Positions 19,127 to 27,917 are shown, numbered from the stretch's first letter. The stretch is 64,000 bases of DNA from Verrucomicrobiota bacterium (GCA_029560585.1 JAKQKQ010000330.1:1-64000), one strand, 5' to 3'. Translations and numbers: made by a program. Notes: a model not told the origin generated them from the letters alone.

Positions 19127-20074
19127 TTAGCTCACGAACGGCAAAGCGACGACCACGCCCGGCGAGCCGCCGATCGCGACCTCAGTGCCGACCTTGGAAT
19201 CGTGCCTCTGCAAGAAACCCAGCGCAATCGTTTTCTGCAGCGAGGGCGAGCGCACCACACTAGTGGCCCGACCGGACAGCTTCCCGCCAGCCATGACGTT
19301 TGCCCCCGCGGCGGGCACCGCATCGCCGGTCAGGACGATGCCCACCAGATTCCGGTTCACGTGGCCCACGCTCTTGATCCGCGAGATCACCTCTTGGCCA
19401 ATGTAGCAGCCCTTGGTGTAGGAGATCCAACGGTCCCCGGATTCCGCCTCTGGCAGCAGCGTGTCTCCATCCAGCTCACGTCCCCACGCCGGCACCCCCG
19501 ACTCGACGCGCAGCGCCTCGGCAACCTCGGTCGGGCACAACCACTCCCCCATTTCCGGGGCCGCCGGCCCCTCGCAGAAGATGTCGGCGCCCTCAAACCC
19601 AATGCGGTTGTTCGGTGAACACCCGCGGCCATCGCGCAGCGCCGCAATGGCCCCGCCCCACGCGTGCATCGCGCGAAAGTCCCGCCCGCAGCCCACTATG
19701 CTCACATCGTCGGCGACGACGTATTGCCCAAAGCGTCCCACCAGGGCCCCCGCCAGCTCCGCCGGCCCATCGACGATTATGCCCCCGTCGCCGGCGCGCG
19801 CCAGAAAGACCTCCGCCAACAGCCTCCCCTTCGCTGAAACCACCGCGGCGCACAGCGACCGCGAGCCGTCCCACCTCCTGACATCGTTGGTGCACTGGCC
19901 GTTGAGAAAGCGCACGACGTCGCTCCCGGAGAAACGCAGCCAACAACGCCCGTCCAGCCAGAACGCGCCTCCCTCTTTGCGACACCGCCAGTAGATGGTC
20001 TCGTCCACGCTGCCCGCAATCTCGTGGCTCCTCACCAATTTGCAACCGGCCCCTCCCCCGGCTTGTTGGGCCAC
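19127..20074 (-). CDS. ygfZ: Folate-binding YgfZ/GcvT-like protein
   Basis: A 315-residue member of the YgfZ family, which supports iron-sulfur cluster repair/assembly with tetrahydrofolate. The diagnostic motif KGCYIGQEVISRI is present, in which the Cys is functionally important, together with FLNGQCTNDV near the N-terminus (about residues 56-65). The GcvT-like fold spans most of the length. The GTG at 20074 is the longest start; a GTG at 20037 would remove 12 or so unconserved residues. The gene is divergent from queG with almost no spacer, and both link to iron-sulfur biology (QueG carries two 4Fe-4S clusters). It is followed directly by the cyclophilin gene. Confidence 0.9.
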   Translation of the reverse strand: MAQQAGGGAGCKLVRSHEIAGSVDETIYWRCRKEGGAFWLDGRCWLRFSGSDVVRFLNGQCTNDVRRWDGSRSLCAAVVSAKGRLLAEVFLARAGDGGIIVDGPAELAGALVGRFGQYVVADDVSIVGCGRDFRAMHAWGGAIAALRDGRGCSPNNRIGFEGADIFCEGPAAPEMGEWLCPTEVAEALRVESGVPAWGRELDGDTLLPEAESGDRWISYTKGCYIGQEVISRIKSVGHVNRNLVGIVLTGDAVPAAGANVMAGGKLSGRATSVVRSPSLQKTIALGFLQRHDSKVGTEVAIGGSPGVVVALPFVS

Positions 20075-20097
20075 GCCCCTTGAGGAATAATATCCCC

Positions 20098-21225
20098 GTG
20101 ACGCCCGCCGAGATAAAAGCTGACTTGGCCCGGCTCGCGCTTGAGCTCGGTTTCCAGCGTTTCGGCGTTGCCCGCGCCCTCCCGCCCGACCGCACCGATT
20201 TCATCCGGGCTTGGATCGCGGAGGGGCGCCACGGCGAAATGGCGTGGCTCTCAAGGGGCATCGAACGCCGCCTCGACCCCCAACTCGTCTTGCCCGGCGC
20301 CAAGTCCATCGTAACGGTCGGCCTCGGCTACCGCACCCCGCCCCCGGAACGTTCCCGCGAAGTCGCCGCCTACGCCCGCGGGGACGATTACCACCGCATC
20401 ATCGAGCCGCGCCTCCGCAAAATGGCCTCGCTCCTCCAATCTCTTCACGGGGCATCGGCCCGCGCCTATGTCGACACCGGCCCCATCATCGAGCGCGACG
20501 CCGCCGCGCGCGCCGGCATCGGCTGGATAGGCAAAAGCACCATGCTGATCTCCGAAACGCTCGGAACCTGGTTCTTCCTCGGCGCCATTATCACCGACCT
20601 CGAATTGCCCCCGGACGCCCCCGCCACCAACCGCTGCGGCCGCTGCACCCGATGCATCGCCGCATGCCCCACCGGGGCGATCACGGCACCCTACCAGCTC
20701 GACCCACGCCTCTGCATCGCCTACCTCTCGATCGAACACCGCGGCCCAATCCCAGAGGAACTCCGCCCCGCCTTCGGCGCCCGCATCTTCGGCTGCGACG
20801 ACTGCCTCGAGGCTTGCCCCTGGAACCGCTTCGCGCTCGCATCCCGCGAAAACGCTTTCCTGCCACACCCCCTCCCCCCACTGCACCGTCTGCTGACCCT
20901 GACAAAGGACGATTTCGATTCGCTCTTCTCCAGATCCCCCGTCCGCCGCGCCCGATGGGAGGGCTTCCTCCGCAATGTCTGCATCGCCCTCGGCAACACC
21001 GGCGACCCCTCCGTGATCCCCGCGCTCCGTGCCGCCGCCGCCACCGCACCCCCGCCAGTCCCCGAACATGCCGCCTGGGCCATCCGCCGCATCCTCCGCC
21101 ACCCGGCAACACAGCCAGCCGATCACCGCGATCCGCCACCCCCGCCTCCCGCTCCCTCCAACCCCCCATCACCAAAACACCCGGAATCCATCCCCAACAC
21201 ACCCCCCGATCATGCTTGGGAATAA
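20098..21225 (+). CDS. queG: Epoxyqueuosine reductase QueG
   Basis: A 375-residue cobalamin-dependent enzyme catalysing the last step of queuosine synthesis on tRNA. The N-terminal domain has FGVARALPPD, ARGDDYH and VDTGPIIERDAAARAGIGWIG. Two 4Fe-4S motifs follow: CGRCTRCIAACPTGAI and CDDCLEACPW. A HEAT-like region (about 290-340) helps bind tRNA. The last 45 residues are very Pro-rich and are not part of the family. GTG 20098 fits the homologous N-terminus; the in-frame TTG at 20080 would add six residues. It is upstream of dnaA in the same orientation, separated by 334 bases. Confidence 0.93.
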   Translation: MTPAEIKADLARLALELGFQRFGVARALPPDRTDFIRAWIAEGRHGEMAWLSRGIERRLDPQLVLPGAKSIVTVGLGYRTPPPERSREVAAYARGDDYHRIIEPRLRKMASLLQSLHGASARAYVDTGPIIERDAAARAGIGWIGKSTMLISETLGTWFFLGAIITDLELPPDAPATNRCGRCTRCIAACPTGAITAPYQLDPRLCIAYLSIEHRGPIPEELRPAFGARIFGCDDCLEACPWNRFALASRENAFLPHPLPPLHRLLTLTKDDFDSLFSRSPVRRARWEGFLRNVCIALGNTGDPSVIPALRAAAATAPPPVPEHAAWAIRRILRHPATQPADHRDPPPPPPAPSNPPSPKHPESIPNTPPDHAWE

Positions 21226-21559
21226 CCCGCAAACCCCGCCCCCGGCATCCCCCCTATCCCGATGGAAGGCAGGGGCTTGGAGGACCAGAGAGAACCCGCG
21301 CCCGGTGTGGAGAACCTGTGAAAAACACCCCGTCGTTCGCTCCAGTCCGTGGTCAGGCACTTCGCGCGCGCCGCGGATGCGACTTTTTTTCGCCGCCGCC
21401 ACAATTCACTTGCCGCACGCGACCCGCGCGGTACTTTGTAGATGTACCTCGGAGAAGTGGCGGCTTAGGAACACCGAGTGGTAAGGTGAATAGCGCGCAC
21501 CGGCGCGCACCGGCACGCCGGGGCCAAGGAAAACAGGCTGGTCGCGGGGGCAAGGAGGC
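21226..21559 (+). promoter_or_regulatory. dnaA upstream region with two candidate DnaA boxes
   Basis: This 334-base spacer contains TGTGGAGAA (21306-21314), one mismatch from the inverse DnaA box TGTGGATAA. Two bases later comes TGTGAAAAA (21317-21325), with two mismatches. This close pair is what is often seen at dnaA promoters or origins. A run of seven T lies at about 21383-21390. A weak promoter-like TTGCCG (21410) with TACTTT (21432) follows. A purine-rich AAGGAGG sits immediately before the dnaA ATG, closer than usual. Whether this is oriC or only autoregulation of dnaA cannot be decided here. Confidence 0.45.
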
Positions 21560-22915
21560 ATGAAGGAGCAACTGGAGGAGGTTTGGGCGAGCATCAGCGT
21601 CGAACTGCGCCAGCGCATTCCCGCGGATGCGTTTGCCCGGTGGTTCGCCAGCGCACGTCTTCTGGACATCGGTGAAAAGGGTGTCCGGATCGGGGTCGCC
21701 AACACGATCTACCAGATCTGGATCGAGGAGAATTTCCTCGTCCCGCTGAAGGAGTCCCTGGTGGCGGTGCTGGGCCATCTTCCCGCGATCCAGTTCCAGG
21801 TCACGGAAGGGCGTTCCAAGGACCTGCCGTCCCCGCTCACGGAGGAACCGGAGGGCGCGCACAACGGTCGGCATTCGGGTGTCATCGGGCTGAATGCGGG
21901 ATACGATTTCGAGTCGTACGTGGTGGGTTCCAGCAACGAGCTGGCGCATGCCGCGGCCCAGGCCGTCGCGACCGCGCCGGGCAAGACCTACAATCCCCTA
22001 TTCATCCACGGCGGTGTGGGTCTCGGCAAAACCCACCTGATGCACGCCATAGGGAACGCGGTGGTGCGCCGCGGCAAGACCCCGAAGGTCTGCTACGTGA
22101 CCTCGGAACAGTTCACCAACGAATTCATAGATGCGCTGCAGAAGAACGCGCTGCCCCGGTTCCGGCGCAAGTACCGGTCGCTGGATGTCCTGCTCATCGA
22201 CGACGTGCAGTTCCTCGGGGGGAAGGAGCGGACCCAGGAGGAATTCTTCCACACCTTCAATTCGCTCTTCGACGGCCGCAAGCAGATCGTCCTCACGAGC
22301 GACCGGTGCGCGTCCGACATGCGCGATCTCGAGGAGCGCCTGGTGTCGAGGTTCGAGTGGGGTCTCTCGGCGGAGCTGATGCCACCCGACATCGAAACCC
22401 GCATCGCGATCCTGCGCAAGAAACTGGCGTCGATGGAGGTCTCCATTGGAGACGATGTCCTGAACTTCATGGCGCGGCACATCACCAACAACGTCCGCCG
22501 CCTCGAGGGCGCCCTGCTGCGGGTGGCGGCCTACGCGTCCCTCAGCGGAAAATCGCCGACGGTGGAGGCCATGGAGCCCAAGCTCCGCGACCTGATCCAG
22601 GAGGAGCAGCGCCGCAACGTCTCCATCGAGGCGATTCAAAAGCGGGTCGCCGAAGTCTTCGACCTGCGGCCGAGCGACATGACCAGCAAGAAGCGACCGG
22701 CGAGCATCGCCCGGCCGCGGCAGATCGCCATGTATCTCGCCCGTCGCCTGACTAAGTCCTCCCTCCAGGAGATCGGGGCGGCGTTTGGCGGCCGCGACCA
22801 CGGCACGGTGCTCCACGCCTGCGGCGCCGTTGCCGAGCGCATGGCGGCCGATCTGCCGTTGAGGCAGAAGGTCGAGTTTCTGGAAAAGGAACTCAAGGGC
22901 ACCCAGGCCGCATAG
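21560..22915 (+). CDS. dnaA: Chromosomal replication initiator DnaA
   Basis: A complete 451-residue DnaA. Domain I (about 1-80) contains IPADAFARWFASARLL. Domain II is short. Domain III is an AAA+ ATPase with Walker A GGVGLGKTH (151-159), Walker B LLIDDVQFL and sensor residues in SRFEWGLSAEL. Domain IV ends with the DNA-binding signature GGRDHGTVLHA. It binds DnaA boxes, opens the origin and controls its own gene. Candidate boxes lie 235-255 bases upstream. A 13-bp hairpin begins five bases after the stop codon. Confidence 0.97.
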   Translation: MKEQLEEVWASISVELRQRIPADAFARWFASARLLDIGEKGVRIGVANTIYQIWIEENFLVPLKESLVAVLGHLPAIQFQVTEGRSKDLPSPLTEEPEGAHNGRHSGVIGLNAGYDFESYVVGSSNELAHAAAQAVATAPGKTYNPLFIHGGVGLGKTHLMHAIGNAVVRRGKTPKVCYVTSEQFTNEFIDALQKNALPRFRRKYRSLDVLLIDDVQFLGGKERTQEEFFHTFNSLFDGRKQIVLTSDRCASDMRDLEERLVSRFEWGLSAELMPPDIETRIAILRKKLASMEVSIGDDVLNFMARHITNNVRRLEGALLRVAAYASLSGKSPTVEAMEPKLRDLIQEEQRRNVSIEAIQKRVAEVFDLRPSDMTSKKRPASIARPRQIAMYLARRLTKSSLQEIGAAFGGRDHGTVLHACGAVAERMAADLPLRQKVEFLEKELKGTQAA

Positions 22916-22919
22916 GGCT

Positions 22920-22952
22920 AGGAATCTGTCGGGCTTAGGCCGACAGATTCCT
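22920..22952 (+). terminator. Stem-loop after dnaA
   Basis: A perfect 13-bp inverted repeat (22920-22932 with 22940-22952) around a seven-base loop, five bases after the dnaA stop. There is no following T-run, so it is not a classical intrinsic terminator; it could be a Rho-associated or 3'-end stabilising hairpin, or an interspersed palindrome. Confidence 0.55.
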
Positions 22953-23094
22953 CTGGGAAAGCCGCGCCATGAAAACGACTTCCGGGATCACGAAAAGCAG
23001 GTTCCGGGCCTTTTCGCATATGCAGAGTGCGCCTTGCGACTCGACGACCCCCAGCAGTCCCCTAAGGCCTTCGCCGGATCGCGGTTTTCCTTTG

Positions 23095-23134
23095 AGCCTG
23101 CATATTCCACGCAAGCGCGTGAAATATGCAGGCT
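23095..23134. repeat. 18-bp imperfect palindrome upstream of maf
   Basis: Arms 23095-23112 and 23117-23134 pair over 18 positions with one mismatch around a four-base loop. It ends 13 bases before the preferred maf start and falls inside the spacer that follows dnaA. The rest of that spacer (22953-23094) shows no convincing gene. The hairpin could affect maf translation or be a mobile palindrome. Confidence 0.6.
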
Positions 23135-23147
23135 AGCCCCTGCGCCG

Positions 23148-23723
23148 ATGCCACCCCCATGCTTTGTACTCGCCTCTGCTTCGCCAAGGCGCGCCCGTCT
23201 TCTCCGCGCCCGCGGGCTGAGGTTCGACGTGGTTCCCGCACACGCGGCCGAGATCGATGCCTCGGATCCGCCTCTCCTCAGTCCGGGTGAGATTGCGTCG
23301 TGCAACGCGTGGCTCAAGGCCAAGGCTGTCGCACGGGTCCACCCGACCGACATCGTGGTCGGCTGCGATACGGTCGTCGCCCTGGGCGCCAGCGCGCTCG
23401 GCAAGCCGCGGAGCCGCGACGAGGCACGCGCGATGCTGTACCGGCTCAGCGGTCGTACGCACGCCGTTATTTCGGCCGTGGCAATAATCCGGCCGCGGCC
23501 CTCGCACCGGCTGAGCATATTCCGCGAGGTCACGCTCGTCCGGTTCCGCCGGCTTTCCGATGCGGAGATCGACCGCTATCTCGAGAGGGTCGATGTCATG
23601 GACAAGGCCGGGGCCTACGCGCTCCAGGAACACGGGCGCAGTATCGTTGAGGCCATCAGGGGCTCCGCCGACAACGTCGTCGGCCTGCCCGTGGACCGCC
23701 TCCTCCAAGAACTCGGGCGCTGA
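23148..23723 (+). CDS. maf: Maf-family nucleoside triphosphate pyrophosphatase
   Basis: A 191-residue Maf protein, the normal size. The nucleotide-binding start is VLASASPRRARLL, followed by VGCDTVV with the catalytic Asp and SGRTHAVISAVAI. The C-terminus has YALQEHGRSIVEAIRGSADNVVGLPV, typical of the family. It hydrolyses non-canonical or canonical pyrimidine NTPs (dTTP/UTP) to monophosphates in the cytoplasm. An upstream in-frame start at 23034 would add 38 residues running through the palindrome and is rejected. It is codirectional with dnaA. Confidence 0.93.
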   Translation: MPPPCFVLASASPRRARLLRARGLRFDVVPAHAAEIDASDPPLLSPGEIASCNAWLKAKAVARVHPTDIVVGCDTVVALGASALGKPRSRDEARAMLYRLSGRTHAVISAVAIIRPRPSHRLSIFREVTLVRFRRLSDAEIDRYLERVDVMDKAGAYALQEHGRSIVEAIRGSADNVVGLPVDRLLQELGR

Positions 23724-23808
23724 ACGGATCCGCTCGGCAGCCCCCGTCCGCCGCCCCCGAAAACCGTTCTCTCTGGCGCCACGATGCATTTGGCGCCAAA
23801 CTGGCACG

Positions 23809-24663
23809 ATGAGGTTCCGGGCATGCATGGCCATCACCATCCTGGCATCCGCCCAGATCACTTTCGCTGATGCCCCGGACTGGTGGCAACGGCTCGCTGA
23901 ATCCGCGGGTCTTCGGCCCCGCGCCGCGGACGAAAAATCACCCACCGAAATCTTCGATTCCGGCGGCAAGACCACGGCCCTGATGACCCGCCTCGGGCTC
24001 CGGTACCGCACGTGGGACGGCCTGGAACGCGCCTCTCTCCTCATCATCGGTCCAGATGCGCTGACCGGTTCAGAGCCGATGCCCGGCGACATCGAGAAGT
24101 TCGCCGCGGCAGGGGGCAAAGTCCTCATCCTGGCGCAGGATCCCATCTGGATCGCCGAGTTCGTGGGCCTTGAGCCTTCGCCCGAACCCTGCCTCCGGGC
24201 TGGGCCCGGTGGTTTGAATCAAGCGGTCGCCCAAGGCCTGCCACCGGAGGCGCTCGGCGGATGGCCCTCGCCCCTGGCGAAGTCTCCGATCCGCGCACCC
24301 AATCGAGGGGGCTGGCGATCGCTGCTCGATCCCATCGGTCAACCCGGCTTTACCATTCTCATGGAAATGGACTACGGCTGGGGGCGAATCACCTGGTGCT
24401 CAATCGACTTCGACATGGCGACCGGCCACGAGCCCGCCATGGCCCTGGCCCGGCGAGTCATCGAACACGCGGCCCGACCATCGGGGCTCGATGCCCCGTC
24501 GTGGCGCGCCGACCGCGAAGCCAACCGCAGACTCTTCGATCCGGCCCCCACCGCGAAGGCCACCCCTGCCGCGGCGCCGAATCAAAAATCGTCGGATCCC
24601 TCGCGGTCCGATGGCGGCACCACCCCAATCGGCTTTTACATCACGCCGGGCACCGCGCCCTGA
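23809..24663 (+). CDS. Exported protein of unknown function, amidotransferase-like fold suspected
   Basis: A 284-residue protein with a signal peptide (about residues 1-20, ending at TFADA). The middle contains ASLLIIGPDAL, FAAAGGKVLILAQDP and GWGRITWCSIDFD. This pattern is familiar from class I glutamine-amidotransferase-like domains attached to glycoside hydrolases (ThuA- or beta-galactosidase-trimerisation-like), but no catalytic triad is evident. The C-terminal 45 residues are Pro/Ala/Ser-rich. The mature domain (about 200 residues) may be a detached accessory domain of a larger secreted enzyme. The stop codon is the first triplet of the R2 repeat. I do not recognise a family with certainty. 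Confidence 0.6.
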   Translation: MRFRACMAITILASAQITFADAPDWWQRLAESAGLRPRAADEKSPTEIFDSGGKTTALMTRLGLRYRTWDGLERASLLIIGPDALTGSEPMPGDIEKFAAAGGKVLILAQDPIWIAEFVGLEPSPEPCLRAGPGGLNQAVAQGLPPEALGGWPSPLAKSPIRAPNRGGWRSLLDPIGQPGFTILMEMDYGWGRITWCSIDFDMATGHEPAMALARRVIEHAARPSGLDAPSWRADREANRRLFDPAPTAKATPAAAPNQKSSDPSRSDGGTTPIGFYITPGTAP

Positions 24664-24895
24664 CCAGAAACGTCGGGCGCCGTTCGTGGGCGCGGCTTGT
24701 GCCCCGACTCAGAATCCGGGCCGGGAGGGTTTTGGACTGCGGTGGCAGAGTCCGGCAACCGCCGGACGGCGCCACCGCTTTGGCAGCGCGCGAAGCGCGA
24801 ACCGGGACCATCGGCTTCGGCTCCGCCGGAGGCAAAAGCGGTGTCGCCGCTACGCTCTGCCACCGCAGTCCAAAACGGCCCCGCCCCCAGAAGTT
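24661..24895. repeat. R2 repeat, long copy with 22-bp inverted arms
   Basis: Starts at the TGA stop of the preceding gene (TGACCAGAAAC) and runs through a segment ending CCGGGCCGGGAGGG that is shared with 47131-47200. It then has a perfect 22-bp inverted repeat, 24729-24750 against 24855-24876, around about 104 bases that contain smaller palindromes. No transposase or plausible protein lies inside. It looks like a MITE or folded RNA element. Bases 24896-24972 between it and the next element show no gene. Confidence 0.75.
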
Positions 24896-24916
24896 TCATT
24901 ATGAATAATCCGGCGC
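24887..24916. repeat. Direct repeat unit a (pair with 25100-25129)
   Basis: A stretch of about 30 bases beginning CAGAAGTT and ending GGCGCG that recurs at 25100-25129 with a few substitutions. The two copies flank the R1 element at 24973-25035. Confidence 0.5.
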
Positions 24917-24972
24917 GTGGACGACTAGTGCACTGTAACCGATGAACCTGAGCGAGAACTCTCGGTCCATTT

Positions 24973-25035
24973 GGGAGGGACGCCGGCCCCGGCGTCCAGG
25001 TGCCACCTGCGGCCCGCGAGGCCGCGGGCCCTCCC
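24973..25035. repeat. R1 two-hairpin palindromic element, copy 2 (inverted)
   Basis: The most compact complete copy, 63 bases. GGGAGGG (24973-24979) is followed by the GACGCCGGCCCCGGCGTCC palindrome. An 11-base spacer leads to the GGCCCGCGAGGCCGCGGGCC palindrome and CCCTCCC (25029-25035). It is in opposite orientation to copies 1 and 3. It sits between convergent genes (23809-24663 and 25193-27787). The rest of the spacer to 25192 holds only direct repeat b. Confidence 0.8.
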
Positions 25036-25099
25036 AGCAGATGTATCAGAATTAAATGAGACACCGCACTGGTGCCGCGTTTACGCGGTCTCCGCGTCA

Positions 25100-25129
25100 T
25101 CAGAAGTTCCACACGAATGATGCGGCGCG
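25100..25129. repeat. Direct repeat unit b (pair with 24887-24916)
   Basis: Second copy of the CAGAAGTT...GGCGCG unit, on the same strand as unit a, about 210 bases downstream. Similarity is read by eye; a few positions differ. Confidence 0.5.
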
Positions 25130-25192
25130 CTCTCGATCCGGTCAGCCCCGCCGCGCGAGGCATGGTGCGGGATGCTGGAAAGGGGCGCCAGC

Positions 25193-27787
25193 TTATGGGG
25201 CGCGGCGCGCGGCCGCGCCGCTTTTGCGAGCAAACGGCGTCTTCGAGTCAGCCGCGCTTCTTTGTACGACCCACCACCCCAGCACACCAATCCAGACCCC
25301 GATGCTCAGCCACACGCCTCCGGCCGGTGCCGCATAGCGCATCTCCACCGTGGCTTCGCCCGGCGGCACGACGACGCCCCGCATGATATAATCGGCCGCA
25401 ACGATCTCCGCGGCCCTCCCGTTGACAGTCGCGTGCCAGTTGGCGTCGAAACGGTCGTTGATCATTAGCACGCCCCCATCTTGCGTGCGGGTCGTCACCT
25501 CGATGCGCCTCTTCCCATAGGCCCTGACCACTGCGGTCCCGCCACCGGTGAAAGCCCTTCCCCCGGCCAGCCCCACCCGGTCCGCCGCCCCTTTATCCAA
25601 GAGCAACGATGCCGCCGGATCCCAATCTGTCGCCGCCAGTTTCGCGAGCACCGCGTCCGGGGTTTCCAGGACCTCGATCTTCCCGAAGACGGTCGCCCTC
25701 GGTAGGGATTCCTTCAATTCGATGACGACGTGGCTCACCGGCTCACCCTGTGCGACCGACGAAAGGCATGCCCCGTCCTCCGGCCCGCCCGATGCCCGAA
25801 ATCCGAACGCCCGAACGATGTTCCCCGCGAATCCTGGCACCCCCTGCTGCAACTGCTGCACGAGTTGCGCGGGCGCCAGCACGAACCGCACGCCGGCGAG
25901 CTTCCACAGCCGCAGCGGATTGTTGCCCAGGGCACGGAAGAACGCCTCGTAGTCGTGCGGCATCCGCGAGACCGCCGGGATGTCGATGGCGGAAATCCCG
26001 TGGTATGGCAGCAGCGTGGTGAGCAGATCATTGAGGGCCGGATCCTGATTGAAAACCTTCACGCGCGCGGGCTGGCCTTCCGGCTTGAGGACGCGCACCA
26101 GCGGCGCGTTGGCCGACAGATATCGCTGAAACCGGAAAGGCTCGACGTAATGGCCCACCACCCAAAGCATCTGCACCGTCGCCAGCACGCAGGCGGCAAG
26201 GCAAAGACGATCCAAGACTTGCTCGCCGCCCTTGGCCCCGGCCTCCACAAACTTCTTCCCAAACAGGTGCACGCCCCCCGCCAGCGCCAGCGCCAAAACC
26301 AGCGCAAAGGCCAGGCTCGACTGCGCCACGGCCCGAATCACCTCCACCTCCGCATCCCCGTAGCCCTGCGCCTTGAAATCGCCGGCGCCCTCGGACCCCA
26401 GATCCCCGATCAATAGGAATCCCGCCGCCATGCCCGCCGCCACAAGCAACAGGAAATTCCGCAGCCGCTTCCGCGGTCCCGCAAGCGCCTCGCCGCCCCC
26501 GACCAGATGGCGCACCCAATCCAACCCCATCGCAACCATCGTGATCATGAAGAAATGCCCGGGACACCGGAACTTGATCGGGTTGCGCCAGGTGTCCATG
26601 TAAGGCAGTTCATAGAAGAATCGATAGAATGGGGCGTGACGACCAAAACCCAGCAGCAGGCAGGCCACCGCACCCGCCACCGCGAACAGGCCAATCGCGC
26701 GCTGCTCCGCCGTCCACCGGGGCACCGCGTCGCCCAGCGTCCGCCACCGCACCAGCGCAAATCCCCCCAGCAGGCACAGCAGGAACGCCACCGTCCCCAG
26801 TGATTGCTGGTCCAACTGAAAATTCCGCATCCCCTGCTTGCTCTGTTCCCAGCCAACCGTCCTGCCCACCTCACCCCAGTACGGGCCGCCGGCATCGCCC
26901 GTCTTCCACCCGAAGAAACCCGGCACCAGATAGGCCATCGTCTCACCCGGGGGCAGGCTCCACTGCGTCGCCCAGGCGTACCGCTCTCCGGGATTCTCTT
27001 TTCCCGGTGGCGCCGCCGCCACGACATTCTGCCGCAGCACGTCAGAGACCACCGGCCACCCCACCGCCGCGGCGACGGCCACGACGCAGGCCAGCCGCGC
27101 CACCGCGTCCCGTGCCCCGGCGCGCCGCCCCTGCCACCACTCCCTCCCAGCGAGGAAAAGCCCAAAGAAACCCACCATCAGGCTGAAGAGCATCCCGGTG
27201 TCCTGCTGCAGCGCCAGGCACATGCCCACGCAGGCGCCCGACAAGGCCGCCGCCAACCAGCCGCCCCCCCGCACCGCCCGCAGCAAGGCCCACATCGCGC
27301 ACGCCACCACGGACCATTGCGCGGAGGGCAGAAAATGCCCCGAGAACACGTTCGTCAGCAGCGGCCCCTGCCACCCGTACACCACGCCTCCGAACACCGC
27401 GACCCACCGGCCCAGCCCCACCTCCCTCAGGAAACCGTACATCGCCAGAACCGCCAGAACCGCGTAAAGAGGATACGAGAGCGTGAAGAATTCCCACGGC
27501 GGCAGCAGCGCCATCAGCGAGCCGGCATGCAGCGTCGTCGCGCCAAAACCAATCCCGAGCCAATAGTCCGGAAAAAATAGCCCCGTCGGGGGCAGCGTAA
27601 ACCGCGCGTTCGCGTAATTCCCCACGTTCACATCCACCGTCCGCGGGATCGTCGCCCCAAGATCGAACCCGCGGAATATCGCAAGCAACACAAGCAGCGA
27701 CAGCCCCGATGCCCACCAGATCGCCGGAATTCTCCGCAACATCCCGCGTAGGCTATCCACGCGCAACTTTTTGGGAACGAAAATCAT
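25193..27787 (-). CDS. YfhO-family multi-pass membrane protein
   Basis: An 864-residue integral membrane protein. About a dozen hydrophobic helices cover residues 20-580, including PLYAVLAVLAMYGFLREVG and a conserved YxWQGP-like segment (about residue 142). A C-terminal extracytoplasmic domain (about 600-835) follows, and one last helix (about 838-856, WLSIGVWIGVLGWWV). This layout matches bacterial YfhO proteins, which belong to the GT-C-like glycosyltransferase group; B. subtilis YfhO glycosylates teichoic acid. Here it presumably transfers a lipid-linked sugar outside the membrane. The acceptor is unknown. It is divergent from a glycosyltransferase and radical SAM pair, consistent with a shared glycan pathway (inference). 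Confidence 0.85.
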   Translation of the reverse strand: MIFVPKKLRVDSLRGMLRRIPAIWWASGLSLLVLLAIFRGFDLGATIPRTVDVNVGNYANARFTLPPTGLFFPDYWLGIGFGATTLHAGSLMALLPPWEFFTLSYPLYAVLAVLAMYGFLREVGLGRWVAVFGGVVYGWQGPLLTNVFSGHFLPSAQWSVVACAMWALLRAVRGGGWLAAALSGACVGMCLALQQDTGMLFSLMVGFFGLFLAGREWWQGRRAGARDAVARLACVVAVAAAVGWPVVSDVLRQNVVAAAPPGKENPGERYAWATQWSLPPGETMAYLVPGFFGWKTGDAGGPYWGEVGRTVGWEQSKQGMRNFQLDQQSLGTVAFLLCLLGGFALVRWRTLGDAVPRWTAEQRAIGLFAVAGAVACLLLGFGRHAPFYRFFYELPYMDTWRNPIKFRCPGHFFMITMVAMGLDWVRHLVGGGEALAGPRKRLRNFLLLVAAGMAAGFLLIGDLGSEGAGDFKAQGYGDAEVEVIRAVAQSSLAFALVLALALAGGVHLFGKKFVEAGAKGGEQVLDRLCLAACVLATVQMLWVVGHYVEPFRFQRYLSANAPLVRVLKPEGQPARVKVFNQDPALNDLLTTLLPYHGISAIDIPAVSRMPHDYEAFFRALGNNPLRLWKLAGVRFVLAPAQLVQQLQQGVPGFAGNIVRAFGFRASGGPEDGACLSSVAQGEPVSHVVIELKESLPRATVFGKIEVLETPDAVLAKLAATDWDPAASLLLDKGAADRVGLAGGRAFTGGGTAVVRAYGKRRIEVTTRTQDGGVLMINDRFDANWHATVNGRAAEIVAADYIMRGVVVPPGEATVEMRYAAPAGGVWLSIGVWIGVLGWWVVQRSAADSKTPFARKSGAAARRAP

Positions 27788-27917
27788 TGCGCTGGCTGTT
27801 GAATGTTGGGAGTTGAAGCCGGTTGTCGGAAGTTCGCAGCAATGATCCGTCCCTTTGCGGCTTGCCCCGCCGGACCCCCGCGCTTCAATCTTCCCGCCAC
27901 ATCACGCCCCGCATCCC

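Noticed and set aside
20211-21563. 450-codon plus-strand frame overlapping queG
   Set aside because: Its composition is nearly all Arg and Pro; it is the shifted frame of queG, which has all its iron-sulfur and B12-site motifs.
22969-23136. 55-codon ORF between dnaA and maf
   Set aside because: No ribosome-binding site, it runs through the 18-bp palindrome, and its composition shows no protein-like pattern.
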